From Condylostoma magnum (Eukaryota > Ciliophora > Heterotrichea > Heterotrichida > Condylostomatidae), in the NCBI GenBank assembly GCA_920105805.1, contig CAKKTI010000049.1:1-64000 (forward strand): a DNA stretch of 64,000 bases, given 5' to 3'. Numbering within the stretch: position 1 is the stretch's first letter; each line of letters starts with the position of its first letter. A program made the position numbers and the translations under genes. The notes under the pieces are model-generated. The model ran no database searches, was not told the DNA's origin, and saw only the letters and a program-made list of their open reading frames with translations. This document shows positions 37,901-48,800 of this stretch, in pieces.

Positions 37901-38768
37901 GAGGGGATGATTAGAAACCCCAGTCTTTCGACATGCTTTCAGGGGTTGGGACTAAGTTAGGATATAGTAAAAATAAAATCGATTTCTTGAAAATAGTCAG
38001 CCATCTGCTGAAATGCTGGGCTTTGTATACAGGAGAAGGAGGGAAATCAGTTTCATGGGAATACTTAAAGGCTATTTTTAGTAGAGTATAACATTCTTAC
38101 TCCTACAAGCTCATTATTTCCTTCAATTACCCAATATCAGGAATTTGTTAGTTAGGGAATTGCTTTTTTAAAGATTCATTGAATCAATAAAGCCATGCGC
38201 ATTCTGCCTGGGAAGGAGGGTTTTAGAGTAAGACTCTATTAGGAAACTCATTGCTGCCTATTACTTGATTGTCTTAAAAGAATCTGGAGAAGTCCATAGA
38301 AGATACAAAAATGTAAAACAAGGCCTGATTATCCGGACGTTCATTTAGTAGATTTAAAAGCAAGCGATACCCTAATTCTTTCACTTCCCACCTATTCTCA
38401 TCCATGAGACTAATTTTAACTATTTCTTACTAATGCTCTAAATACTCCACAAAGCCATATCTGGATACCTCTACTAAAACTTTGATTATCTATGAAATAT
38501 CCTCCCATACATTGTTTCTATTTTTAGAGCGTAGATAATCTGTGTTACTTAAAAGATTAAGGCAAAGTTCAATTACAGGGTAGTGATTTGCCTCTAGAAA
38601 TCCATGAATTTTTTCGCTATAATTTTAGCCTTAACCCCAGGCCTTCATTAAGTACATCAAAGCGTTAAATCGCTTTTTAACTGGCCTAGATTTCTCTAGT
38701 AAAATGGCCAAACGGGCCCTTTCTTCCTCTGCTGATCTATTTCCAAACCAACTCAAGAAATGCTTCAT
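34989..38768 (-). CDS. RapGAP-domain protein, RalGAP-alpha/TSC2-like
   Basis: 1259 residues, one unbroken frame from MKHFLSWFGNRSAEEE. Most of the length is helical HEAT-like repeat, as in RalGAP alpha and tuberin. The C-terminal 250 residues form a Rap/Ran-GAP domain, with ATHEGYLGGLDPSGTVGTHS and then HVGNDHVHIVWSE. The last carries the catalytic 'asparagine thumb' (N of GNDHVHI) that replaces the arginine finger in this family. It should stimulate GTP hydrolysis by a Ral-, Rap- or Rheb-like GTPase and normally works with a beta-type partner. The stop is uncertain: TGA at 34989 after LILGSLF, or TAG at 34950 thirteen codons later. The start codon is 9 bp from that of the divergent RING gene. 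Confidence 0.88.
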
Positions 38769-38777
38769 ATTTATATT
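38769..38777. promoter_or_regulatory. 9-bp head-to-head spacer
   Basis: Nine bases separate the start codons of the RapGAP protein (minus) and the RING membrane protein (plus). There is no room for a separate promoter. Confidence 0.6.
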
Positions 38778-39887
38778 ATGTTACTATGGATTTTTGTATT
38801 CTTCCACATAAAGGCTGAGGAAGAGTGTTATTGCAGTATATGTTCGGCGGTTTCGAGCATTTGAATCTGGTAAGTTATATAAAGAGATTAGTGTTAAAAT
38901 GAAATTTGCTAGTAAAATAGCGATAAATGTATTGATTAATGCTAAGATTGCTACTTTTCAAACGAAGATTTCACACTACCATGTGATTATATTACTAATT
39001 CTAGTCAAACCTGTCCTATTTAAGAGAAATGTAATAATACTAGACTGAGTTAGTAATCCGGCTAATGATAAATCCTAGGTCCATTAGGCCGGAATTTCAT
39101 GTGTAGTGTGATTATAGATTTAAGAGAGCATGTAAAATAAACCGATAACAGCTCTGTACTTGTAACAATTGACTACGATATAATGGGTATCACAACAGGC
39201 GAGTTAAAAATAATAACAGAGTAGCTATTTGAGACAGTATAAGGCTACTAGGCTCCAATAACCTACATTATAAACCAACTCAACATAAAGCAAATGGATA
39301 TCTTAGAACTGAAAAACACCAACTTCATAGAAATCGCTTATTACACTTAATTCACTGACTAGACATACAAAGGAGTCCTATTTTCCTGAAAAATTTCACA
39401 GACTGACATAAGTACGGAAGACGAGGGCTCTATGTCTGAAACACAGCAGTCTTTGATAATAGCGTCAATAGTTTCCTTTATCGTAATAACCTGCTGCATA
39501 ATCTGCTCAATCCGACTATCCCGGTCCCTTCGCAACTCCTCCTACGTAATACAAAACGTATCCCGAGACGGCAGCTACCAGTAAGACCCTCTAAATACCG
39601 AAGAAATAGAAAACATAATGCCGGAAATAACCTTCTGTGACACTCTCCTAGACTACGATGCCCCTACCTGCTGTATATGCTTTGAAGAGTAACCCTTACT
39701 TAGCTTCTAGCCAAACTGCTAAGTCCGCAAACTTCCCTGTAAGCACATTTTCCACTCTGCATGCATAAAAGACTGAGTACAATCAATGTACCGATCTACA
39801 CAGTGCCCTATATGCAAAGTAAACGCAGTATGTGTAGAGGTCTCCAACAACGATGTATCAACAACAACAATGCGTGTTCATAATTAA
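38778..39887 (+). CDS. RING-H2 transmembrane E3 ubiquitin ligase
   Basis: 369 residues. The signal peptide MLLWIFVFFHIKA is followed by a Cys-containing ectodomain (about 20-220), one TM (SLIIASIVSFIVITCCIIC, about 225-247) and a cytoplasmic RING-H2 finger (about 297-350). The finger spacing is CCICFEEQ, CKHIFHSACIKDWV, CPICK. The Trp of the RING is coded by TGA and several Gln by TAA/TAG, a strong internal test of the code. Architecture as in PA-TM-RING/GRAIL-like or plant ATL ligases: a membrane E3 of the secretory/endosomal system. The ectodomain is not a recognisable PA domain. The stop TAA at 39885-39887 overlaps the stop of the convergent Rab-like gene. Confidence 0.88.
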
Positions 39888-40528
39888 TCATATTTTGACT
39901 CAGTATCAAACAAAGCAGTCTTGAACTTAGGGTTGTTTATCAACTTTTTCCCTAGTGATATTCCCTTGCCCAATAACATGCCTGGATCTGGTGGGTTTGG
40001 TATATTGGCTACAATGCTGTTGAACACGTGCTCAAATAAGTATCCGAGGCTGTTTTCATCTAGTGCTGAGATTTCTAGGTACTCCATGCCATATCTTCCG
40101 GCCAACTCCACTGCTTCTCCCTTGTTTACTGGTGATGCGTCCTTGTGTCCCATCTCATCCGCCTTGTTTCCTATTAGCACCTTCGTAAGCACTTCCACCC
40201 TTTCGCACTCCTGGATCCATCTTTCCACTCGTTCAAAGGAAGAGCGACGCGAGGCGTCAAAAACAAACAGTAAAGCAGTTGCTCCGGCGGAAAATCGAGA
40301 GGTAAGGGGCAGGTAACGCTCTGAGCCTGGGAGGTCCCAGTAGTTTAGTCTATAATGGGTTGTTTCATCTATGAACAGTACAGACTTGTAGTGGATTTCT
40401 TCCACTGTTTCACTTTAAATGACACGGCCGATGTTCTGGGTTAGTTGGTCCAGGAGAGTTGTCTTACCCACACCGTTGTCACCTACTAAAACCAGCTTAA
40501 AGCGGAAGTGGTAGTCGTCTTAATCCAT
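39884..40528 (-). CDS. divergent Rab-like small GTPase
   Basis: 214 residues from MDQDDYHFRFKLVLVGD. G1 is GDNGVGKTT, G3 is WDLPGSE, G4 is NKAD and G5 SAL, so nucleotide binding is likely. G3 differs from the canonical WDTAGQE: the catalytic Gln is Ser, predicting weak intrinsic hydrolysis. The frame ends DTESKYD before TAA with no C-terminal cysteines, so it is probably not prenylated. These traits fit Rab-like/IFT22- or RabL-type GTPases rather than a standard Rab. Next after the TAA come one Leu codon and a TGA, so the end varies by two residues at most. Confidence 0.88.
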
Positions 40529-40617
40529 TTTAAAAACTAGAAGGGAAGGTAGTATGAGGATTTATGGATTTGAGGCTTGGGCTAATTTGAGTCTAGCTAT
40601 AGTAGAAGATTTACAAG

Positions 40618-41592
40618 TTAGATTTTGGGAAGGTTGTGTATGAATTTCAGTTGGGAAAGAGAGTCAGGGACCTGGTCTATTTCTACAATATTCATAATAC
40701 CTTCGATTTGTATAGATTTTTCAAGTTTGATAGTTTGTAGGTAGGATACACATACTACCACGTTGTCTCTTAAAATTTCCTCAGTGAAGTATTCGTCTAC
40801 TTGATTGAATACCACATTTCCCTCTATAGTGATTAACTAGTTTTCTCTATGCAATAAATTTGTTTGAAAAGCTGTACTTGGGCTAATTTACTTTATATAC
40901 TGGTCAAATCATATAAAAACATCTTGTGACACACAGTTTTCATACTAACTACTCATGTGATAAAACAAAACTCCATCTAATAAGTTCTCCTTTTATCCTA
41001 AGCTAAAACTATAGGCGCAATTAATACCACTTTCAGTGCATTAGAAACAAGGAATATAGCATATTTTGATGTTTTAGATAACCACTAAATCCCTTATAAG
41101 TTAGTTTAGCTAATTAAATCTGTCAATAGCCTATTCGTTCTTAGTAGATAGTCCTTATAAGCTTAGTAAATCCATAGCATAATACACATCTGTCTCTGCA
41201 TTGTAAACACACTCTAATTCAAAATCTTAAGAAAAGTTCCCAGTTAGTATTATATCCTCACCTAGAACATTAGTTATTTTAATTTTATGGCTCTGAACTT
41301 TAAGTATACAGAGCTGGCCTCTTGGTCTTGGCTTTACTATGAATTAAGAATCTATCAATCTTGATGAGTATAAAAAGGAAGGGGTTTAAAAATTTTCTAT
41401 ATAAAAACTGTAACTTGGATACTCAAATTCCCAGGTGCTTTCAGTATCTGTTGAATCATTCAAAAATACATTGCGTCTTTATTATTTTAGTTTTCTACGA
41501 TGTTCTCGTGCTCTGCTTATTGCTTGATTGTAATTCCTGTCTGAATTGTAGTATAAAAAATCAGGATGTAATTTTTTAGTAAAACTTTTCAT
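40618..41592 (-). CDS. snurportin-1-like m3G-cap-binding import adaptor
   Basis: 324 residues from MKSFTKKLHPDFLYYNSD. The basic helical N-terminus (SRAREHRRKLKQQRR) resembles the importin-beta-binding region of snurportin. The core matches the cap-binding domain: FELECVYNAETDVYYAMD against human LDCIYN...YYVLD, and LLDGVLFYHMSSQY against VDGLLFYHKQTHY. FIWFDQY follows where human has GWLRPY, and its Trp is coded by TGA. This protein should recognise the trimethylguanosine cap of spliceosomal snRNAs and carry snRNPs into the nucleus. Acidic-aromatic C-terminal part less conserved. Stop TAA at 40618-40620. Assignment rests on motif recall, not a search. Confidence 0.75.
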
Positions 41593-41742
41593 ATTTATAA
41601 TAGATCAATACAAGAATATTAAATGGGCTTATTTTAAAGCCATTAATACAGAAAAAGATTCGATAGATATTATAAAAGGGTAAAAAATTGCTATATTTAA
41701 TTTATTTATTAGACACTTAAATAGTTTTATAAGATTACAAGC

Positions 41743-42795
41743 TCAATTTCCTTTATATCTCAACCTTTGAATCATTTCAGCATCTAGAAGTGGCCCTTAG
41801 ACATTAATAATCCTTGTCTTTTAATCTCCTTTGCTCCTCTATCTGACGACAGATAAGCATCTCACCCTTCTTTGCTAACTTTCCCCTTATTCTTCCTACT
41901 CATGCCAGTCGTATATCTCATTGATTCTTATACTAGCTTAATTTGCCATTTTCTTGAATAAATTTGCAATATAACTATAATTAGGAATATTTCCAAACTG
42001 TAAGCTTCTAATGTACTCAGTAATCTCTATAAATTACTAAGGAAGGGATTAACATAGCTCCTCAGGGGTTATAGACAGCTTTCTTTTCAATATGAAAGTG
42101 TTTCTATATGTATATTTCATATGGCTGCATCCTTACCAGGGTAGCTCTCCTTTGTATAGATAAATTAAAGTATATAACATTGATTCTAAGTCATCAGAAT
42201 AGCTTAACTCATATCCAGAGTGTCCTTTTATTGACAAATACCTCAAAGTACCAATAACATTTTCAAATGTCCTAGTTCTTGTTTAATCTTGATTATGCTT
42301 AGTATTTCCAAAATCGATTAAATACAGTACATTACCATTCTTTTTCCCTAACCCAAAAATAAAATTATTCGGCTTTATATCTAAGTGCAATAATCCCTTC
42401 TTATGAATAGCTCTTATTCTAGATATCATATGCCTCCCCAATTAAATAACAGTTTTAAGGCTAAATGGCCTTTTTATCGTAATTAAGCAATCCTCTAAAG
42501 ATTTCCCCAGTAATTCCATAACAATATACATGATTTTCCCAATTCACCCGTAGTCAATCAACTTAGGAAAGCCTCGTTGGCTTTAAAGTTCTTGCATTAT
42601 TTACAATTCATTCTGTAAAAACTAAAACTAAGGGTCATTAATTCCTATTTTCACTGCAACAGCCTGATCAGTATGCACATCAACTGCCCTTCCCACGTAA
42701 CTGTATCCCCCACTGCCTATCTATCCTTACAACCTGTACTTCCTTTTAAGCAATCTTTAATTATAAATTAATCTCCAGGGAACCTGATGTGACAT
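41743..42795 (-). CDS. casein kinase 1-family Ser/Thr kinase
   Basis: 350 residues from MSHQVPWRLIYNQRLLKRKYRL. Kinase landmarks: glycine loop IGSGGYSYV, VAVKIG lysine, MYIVMELLGKSLEDC (the CK1-typical MELLGPSLEDLF segment), HLDIKPNNF with the catalytic Asp, and DFGNTK in place of DFG-LAK. The next helix (IGTLRYLSIKGHSGYELSYS) has the CK1 form with SDD/E-S rather than an APE motif. The activation region and C-terminal lobe are complete and a basic tail of about 40 residues follows. The Trp of DYGWIGK is TGA, and the gene also ends with TGA at 41743, so the same codon has both meanings. The start codon is 14 bp after the mL49 stop. Confidence 0.9.
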
Positions 42796-42809
42796 ATAAT
42801 CTAAAATTA

Positions 42810-43265
42810 CTAAAATCCTAACCTTCTAATCCAAACATCGACTATGTCCTTATGCAGTCCTTTTATCTCCACTCTTCCTACCTTTTAGTATATTGGTGCA
42901 TTGCTGACTACTTTAGACAGCTCAGCTACAAACTCATCCACATCTCCGAAAACTTTACGAACCACTGTTAATTGTCTTGAACGATTGTTTTTGAAATCTG
43001 TGTAAACTGGGACATTGCCTGTTCATGTTCGCATTATTTGGAATGGAAGGTTATTTGTGTTACCTAGCGGTTTGTTTAGAGTGTAATCAGGGCTTGGTAG
43101 TTCTTGTAGTTTGTATTTTAAGGGTTGAAGAGGCTGGGAAATTTGGTTGTATAGGGATTAGACTCTGTTTGGAGCTCTGATTTTTGTTGTTACTGGGTTT
43201 GGAACGAAGTTTTTAAACTCTGAGGCTGCCTTTTTAGCTACTCTATAACCTTTTGTTATTCCCAT
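42810..43265 (-). CDS. MRPL49: mitochondrial ribosomal protein mL49 (Img2 family)
   Basis: 151 residues from MGITKGYRVAKKAAS, with a basic N-terminus that could target mitochondria. The Img2 domain is clear: NLPFQIMRTWTGNVPVYTDF, SRQLTVVRKVFGDV, and the C-terminal GRVEIKGLHKDIVDVWIRRLGF, cut here for length at 20 residues: VEIKGLHKDIVDVWIRRLGF. Family members end with this LGF, and a TAG TAA pair follows at once, so TAG is a real stop here. Structural protein of the mitoribosome large subunit. TGA codes Trp in RTWTGN, and TAA codes Gln in IYQKVG. Confidence 0.88.
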
Positions 43266-43411
43266 TTTTTTGTTAGGAAAAAATGATAAAGGGGGAGGGT
43301 AATTGCTGATGGTTAAGTATTGCTTGTATAAGGTGTATTAGGAGTATTTGATATTGTAGATATTAATAGCCAGTTTTTTATATAATTAATTTTGGTGTTT
43401 AATCATTTAAA

Positions 43412-44824
43412 ATGGATTTTACAATATCTCTAATTCTCCTAATATCTTGGATTGTTCTATACTGAGCCGGTGCAGCGTTTATTAATTACTGATTGCTTAC
43501 AGAGTTTGAATTAAAACTAGTAATAGTCTAGATTTTATTTTGCCTGACCTTTATGAGTAGTGGAGGATTACTAGAACTATATCTATTAGAAATGACAGAG
43601 ATTGAGTAACTTACAATTAGTATAACTCCTTTGGTATGACAAATCACATTTACAATGTTCACAATACTAATGCTAGTATTGGTACCTTTAGTATTTGTTT
43701 TTCTGATGATACGGCATTGACGATTAAGATGATTATTTTTTGTGGTAATTTATACTATTTATGCTTACTCAGTGAACAGAGGATGGAAATGAGTAAGTGA
43801 GACTATATACAATGAGCCGGTGTAAGACTGATAATTTATATACTCTTTAGTATAATAGATTAGAATCTTGGGCATATACGGAGTCATTGTATCGGCTGTT
43901 TTATCAGGATTTGGAGCAGTTAACTGTACTTATAACTATTTTAATTTCTTCAATGAATCAGCATCTAAAGTGAACATTAGTGAGTAAAGGAAACTTATAC
44001 GTTCTAATATAGTTCAGTTAGTTAAGAAAAAGGCAGAAAAGTTATAAGTATTGGATATTTTAGATAAATAATAAAAGTAAAGCTAATCTTGATCTAACTA
44101 CTTACTAGGAATGCTAAAATCGTCTAATAATAATGAGATAAGACTTCAGTCTATATAAACAGAGATTTTCACTCTAGAAAATATTCATTAACAGTATATA
44201 AATAGTATATTTTATTCAGATTTCAACTAAATTCTGGATCACCGACTTAAAGAACAATTATAAAAATCCTTAAAGGGTAAAATATACAGTCTTTTTGCAA
44301 AATTTCTCGTGATATACGGAATATACAAGGTAATAATGGTATATTATATACAGTCCTCAATCAATGTCCTTTTTAAGCGAACATACTCAGTAGATCCAAT
44401 AACAAAAATTATTACAATGACTTGTTTTGTCTTAGACATAGACACAACATACTTTAATCTACTATCAAGTCAACTAAGCTTTCTTTTCATAGGCATTTTA
44501 ATATTTACTAACATAAGAAGCTTTGCAAATATGATGGTATCAATCATCCGCAGTTGCAGTCGCTTTATAAACTCAGGGGCATCTACGGAGGCAATAATGC
44601 TGATTTCATGTTAAGTAATGGGGGCTTACTTCATGGCAACAGTTCTACTAATGCGTGCTAATCTTCCTATAGAGAACCGAGAAGGAATAACCAGTGCTCT
44701 TCCAGGAATCGACTTCTTTTCCTTTCATCATCTATTCGACGGTACTTTCACCATTTCCAGTATAGTCACAACAGGACTGCTTTACCTCAAGTACGTTTTT
44801 AGCATCAAGAGGAAGGTAATGTAG
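43412..44824 (+). CDS. Golgi pH regulator (GPHR/GPR89) family protein
   Basis: 470 residues, close to the 455 of human GPR89. The conserved GPHR_N phrase SGFGAVNCTYNYFNFF matches human SGFGAVNCPYTYMSYF. The C-terminal ABA_GPCR-type region is recognisable (SIIRSCSRFINSGAST, MGAYFMATVLLMRANLPIE). About eight or nine TM segments with a central cytoplasmic coiled coil (about 190-290). Known members are Golgi/ER anion channels that acidify the Golgi (plant GTG1/2). TGA codes several Trp in the N-terminal TMs. The stop is TAG at 44822. 146 bp separate it from the divergent mL49 gene. Confidence 0.9.
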
Positions 44825-44897
44825 TGTATTTAGTTGTTTTGTTATAAAAGATGCTGTATACTGTCTTTAGTAGTTTTATTCTGTTAACAAAACTAAA

Positions 44898-45503
44898 ATG
44901 TCAGAAACATTCAACACATATGAGGAAGAATTTTTAAAGGAATTTAGCTAAGCTTAATAGGTATTTAATTTAAGTGGACTTGACCCGTAAATAAAGGATT
45001 AGTTAAAATCATCTGAAAAAAACTTACAGCAGATGGAAATTGAATTATCATTTCTTCCTCTTGCAAAACGCTCTGAAATTTAAGTAAAAGTGAAAAAGTA
45101 TAGATAAGACTTAAGCTAATTTGATAGATTGATTCAAGGGGAAGAAAGGAAAATGTAAGATGAGATTAGTAAGAAGAATCTGATGGGCAATGCGCGTGAT
45201 TGGGGAAATGAAAAACTATTAGATGGGATTTTAAATTAGAATTAAAAACTAGAAAGAGGGATTAGAATGGGGCTAGAAGCAGAGGGTAATGCTATTTCTA
45301 GTATGAATGAGCTGCATAGGTAAAGATAAGTAATGGATAGAGCTATGAAAAATAATCATGATATTGGGAATAATTTAACCTAATCTAATACTATACTTAA
45401 GAGAATGTTTAGGCGAATGACGACAAACAAGCTTATTCTAGCTGGAATTATTATATTAATGATTAGTCTTATATGCTTATTAATATATATCAAAGTTAGT
45501 TAG
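44898..45503 (+). CDS. Vti1-type Qb-SNARE
   Basis: 201 residues. N-terminal helices (MSETFNTYEEEFLKEF, LDPQIKDQLKSSEKNL) match the Habc-type bundle of Vti1. A SNARE motif follows (HRQRQVMDRAMKNNHDIGNN) and a C-terminal tail anchor (LILAGIIILMISLICLLIYI). The central layer Gln of the SNARE motif cannot be named with certainty. Tail-anchored protein acting in fusion of Golgi- and endosome-derived vesicles. The lumenal end is only KVS, then TAG TAA, the expected length, which again supports TAG as stop. Confidence 0.85.
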
Positions 45504-45818
45504 TAATATAATTGATACTTTGAAATGTATGAGTTAAGTTTATTTTTGATTAATTAGATCCTAAGTGTTTAAATATATGTTTTTTAGTATTATTGTTATA
45601 GATGATTGAGTACTTAAGTCCTTTTATTATCCCATGAACTTTTTAATGGTTTATCATTTAAACAAATGCGGTAATGAAAGATTACTACATTACCTATCTA
45701 ATTATAATTTGGTTATTTAGACATATTCTTATTGTTAAGACCTAATGACTATTATTTAAAATACTAAAGCTTACTACATATTAAATCCTTAAACACATTC
45801 TATTTAATAATTATTAAA
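45504..45818. other. AT-rich intergenic spacer
   Basis: 315 bp between the SNARE and the giant receptor gene on the same strand. No gene-like frame or repeat seen; it probably holds the receptor promoter. Confidence 0.4.
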
Positions 45819-48800
45819 ATGTGAACTACACTGATCATTTTAAGCTTCTCTACCTTTTCTTTACAGCTTGATTGCAACCTAAATCTTTGTCCTGATACTT
45901 GAGTAACTTCAATACAGAAAAAGGATAACATATGCGATGCCGACTGTATGATTCCTGAATGCAATTACGACTCCAAAATTGGCGGAGCACCTCTAGCTTA
46001 ATTCCAAGAAGGTGACTGCTTTGATACATGTGTTTAGTAGGGCTGCAACATACAACTTTTAGGTAACGGTGAATGTGATTAAGGTACCTTCTAATCAGCA
46101 TGCTCCTCACAATAATGTGGATTTGATCTAGGTGACTGTGGATATTGTAGTCTAAACTGTAGGATTTACTCAGGCTTTGAAGACATGCTGTATAACGAAT
46201 AAAAAGATTAAGAATGTAACACTGAAATATGCCGATTCGACTTAAATCAGTTTGGCTGATGTACTGAAAACTGTTTTCTAGAGAATTTGGAAGATGAGAC
46301 CTGCCAATAGGATTGCAATAATTAAGAATGTGAATTTGATAATTACAACTGCACAATTGAAGGCTGTGCTTAAGAATGTACTGGATAGCTTTTCAATAAC
46401 GTTATATGCGATGAAGTTTGCAATAATGAAGGATGCAATTATGATGATTAGTAATGTCTATGTGACCCTTAATGTAAGCCAGATATAATGCAAAACGAAG
46501 ACTGTACAGATTACTGCGCTAGTTTAAAACAATGCAATTTCAAGAATAACAAATGTGTAAATTTTACTTAGGGAGACTGTGCTTTTGGATGCTTTGATTC
46601 AATGTTAGGCGATGGTGTTTGCAATTAAGAGTGCAATAATGATGATTGCAATCACGATTACAATGATTGTGACTCTCTACTAGATAGATGCGTTGGAAGT
46701 TGTGATAATGAATGCTTAATTTATCAACTAGATTTCAATTTTGGCTAATGTTCGAATAATGATTTAGTATATTGAGCATATACAAGGAGTATTATGTACA
46801 ATGATTTTGTTTGCCAGTAAAACATAAACGAATCTTCATAAACTTGCAGGGCTAATTAGGATTGTGAATCAAAAGAGTGTCTATATGGAATTTGAGAAGA
46901 TGACTGTAATACCTTATAGGAAAAAAACGGCTGTATATATTATGAAAATGAATGCTTCATATGCTTAAACCCAAATAAAGTTCAGTAGAATTTTTAATGT
47001 TTGGATGAATGCTGGCCGGGATTTACTAAATATTAATTATTTGGAACAGGTACATTTACATGTGTAGGTAAATTATACTTAGAAAATGAAATTGAGACTA
47101 CAAGAACAAACCCTATTTAAATATACGTAAATGAAGGGGCTGTAGAGCCTTACAATGGAACTTTAGAGCACCCGTATGCAAGTTTAAAAGATGTATTAGA
47201 GAACTTAAAATAGGAATTCGTTGAAGTAATACTTATGAGCCAAACTCACACAATATTATCATCAAATATTGCATAGGTTCATAGTATAATATACGGCTGC
47301 AAGCTAAGAGATTTAACTCTAAAATCATATATGTGCTCTGAATTCAATAATCAAGAAAACTGTCTTACTTCTCCTGCTGTAATAAAGCTAAAGAATCCTT
47401 AAAAGATTGAATTCACTTCACTTTAGTACTTCAAAGTATAAGATATTGTCTTTGATGCTTCATAGTTCCTTATGGCAGACTGCTAACACGATACATGTAT
47501 GTATTGTCCTGAATTAGCATGATTAACCCCAATGTCTTGACTAAATGACAGAAATGAGGTTGTTTATATAGATACAATAAATTAGTATGCTTTAAACTGC
47601 CCAATAGTTTAAAATGAGAATTTTATAACACTGTAAAATAATCTATAAGTAGAAAGATATGCTGATTTTATCAATGTTTAATTCAAGAACTTTAGAGCAT
47701 AACATCACGCCTTAATTGCAGCTTTTGATTATAAGTTAACACTCGATAAAGTAGATTTTATTTAATGCTAACCTTATAATACAGAAACATCTGCACTGAT
47801 TTCTATTAAGTCTAGATATCAGTTCAGTTATATAAAAGGATTGATTGATAAATTAAATAATGGCTATGAAATCACAACTAATTCTAATCAGAAAGGATTT
47901 CTGTATATTATAAACTCAGTCAATATCATACTGTAAGATCTTGAGTTTAATGCAGTTTAAATATTAGATAATCGATAAGGTGTTGATACTATTCAAACAG
48001 CATTGATTTATATTAAGGATAATTACGGGAAAATAACCATAGAAAATTGTTAGATATATAACAGCTCTATTACTGAAGGTATTTTAGTATACGACTAGAC
48101 TTAACTGGAAATTAATATTGCTTTTTTATAGGAATATCCTAGTATATTTAGTGATTAAGGTATTCAATTAAATGATATGGTAATACAAAACTGCTACTTT
48201 TAAAAATAAGCCTTTAGATTTATTTCAGAAGACTATCAACCTAGACTAGATTTTAATAATATCACAATAGATAAGGTTATTATTAATGATAACGGACTAA
48301 TATATCTAGATTCCAGCCTAATTTCATTGACTAGTCTACAAAATATAGGTTAATTAGTAGAGTTTATATCTGGTAGAAACATTGTTGGTGTTTTTGTAGA
48401 TCATAGAAAAGTAGTAATCTCTGATCTTACAATTACTGATTGCTATTTGACTAGTGTAATTTATTCATTAGCCCAAGCTTATCTTTAATTGACTAACATA
48501 AATGTGGTAAATATCGATGATATTTATGACTTAAACTTACATAACCAAATAATTGTACAACCATTCTATATACAAAGCGATGAAATGTACAATACTTTAT
48601 ATTATCCTGAACTTATAACCAGAAATTGCTAAGGATTTATTCACATATTGTAATCTTATAAAGTAGCGATTGATAACCTAAATATGGATAATTGTAATTG
48701 CAAAGCCAGTAATCAAATATTCAATACTTACTTTTCAGAAGGATTAGAGTTTACTTTAACAAATTCAACATTCTAAAATATGCAAGGAACAAGTACATCA

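Noticed and set aside
39921-40316. Plus-strand 131-codon open frame
   Set aside because: Exact antisense of the Rab-like GTPase, whose G motifs are certain.
45850-46356. Minus-strand 168-codon open frame
   Set aside because: Antisense of the Notch-repeat region of the giant receptor.
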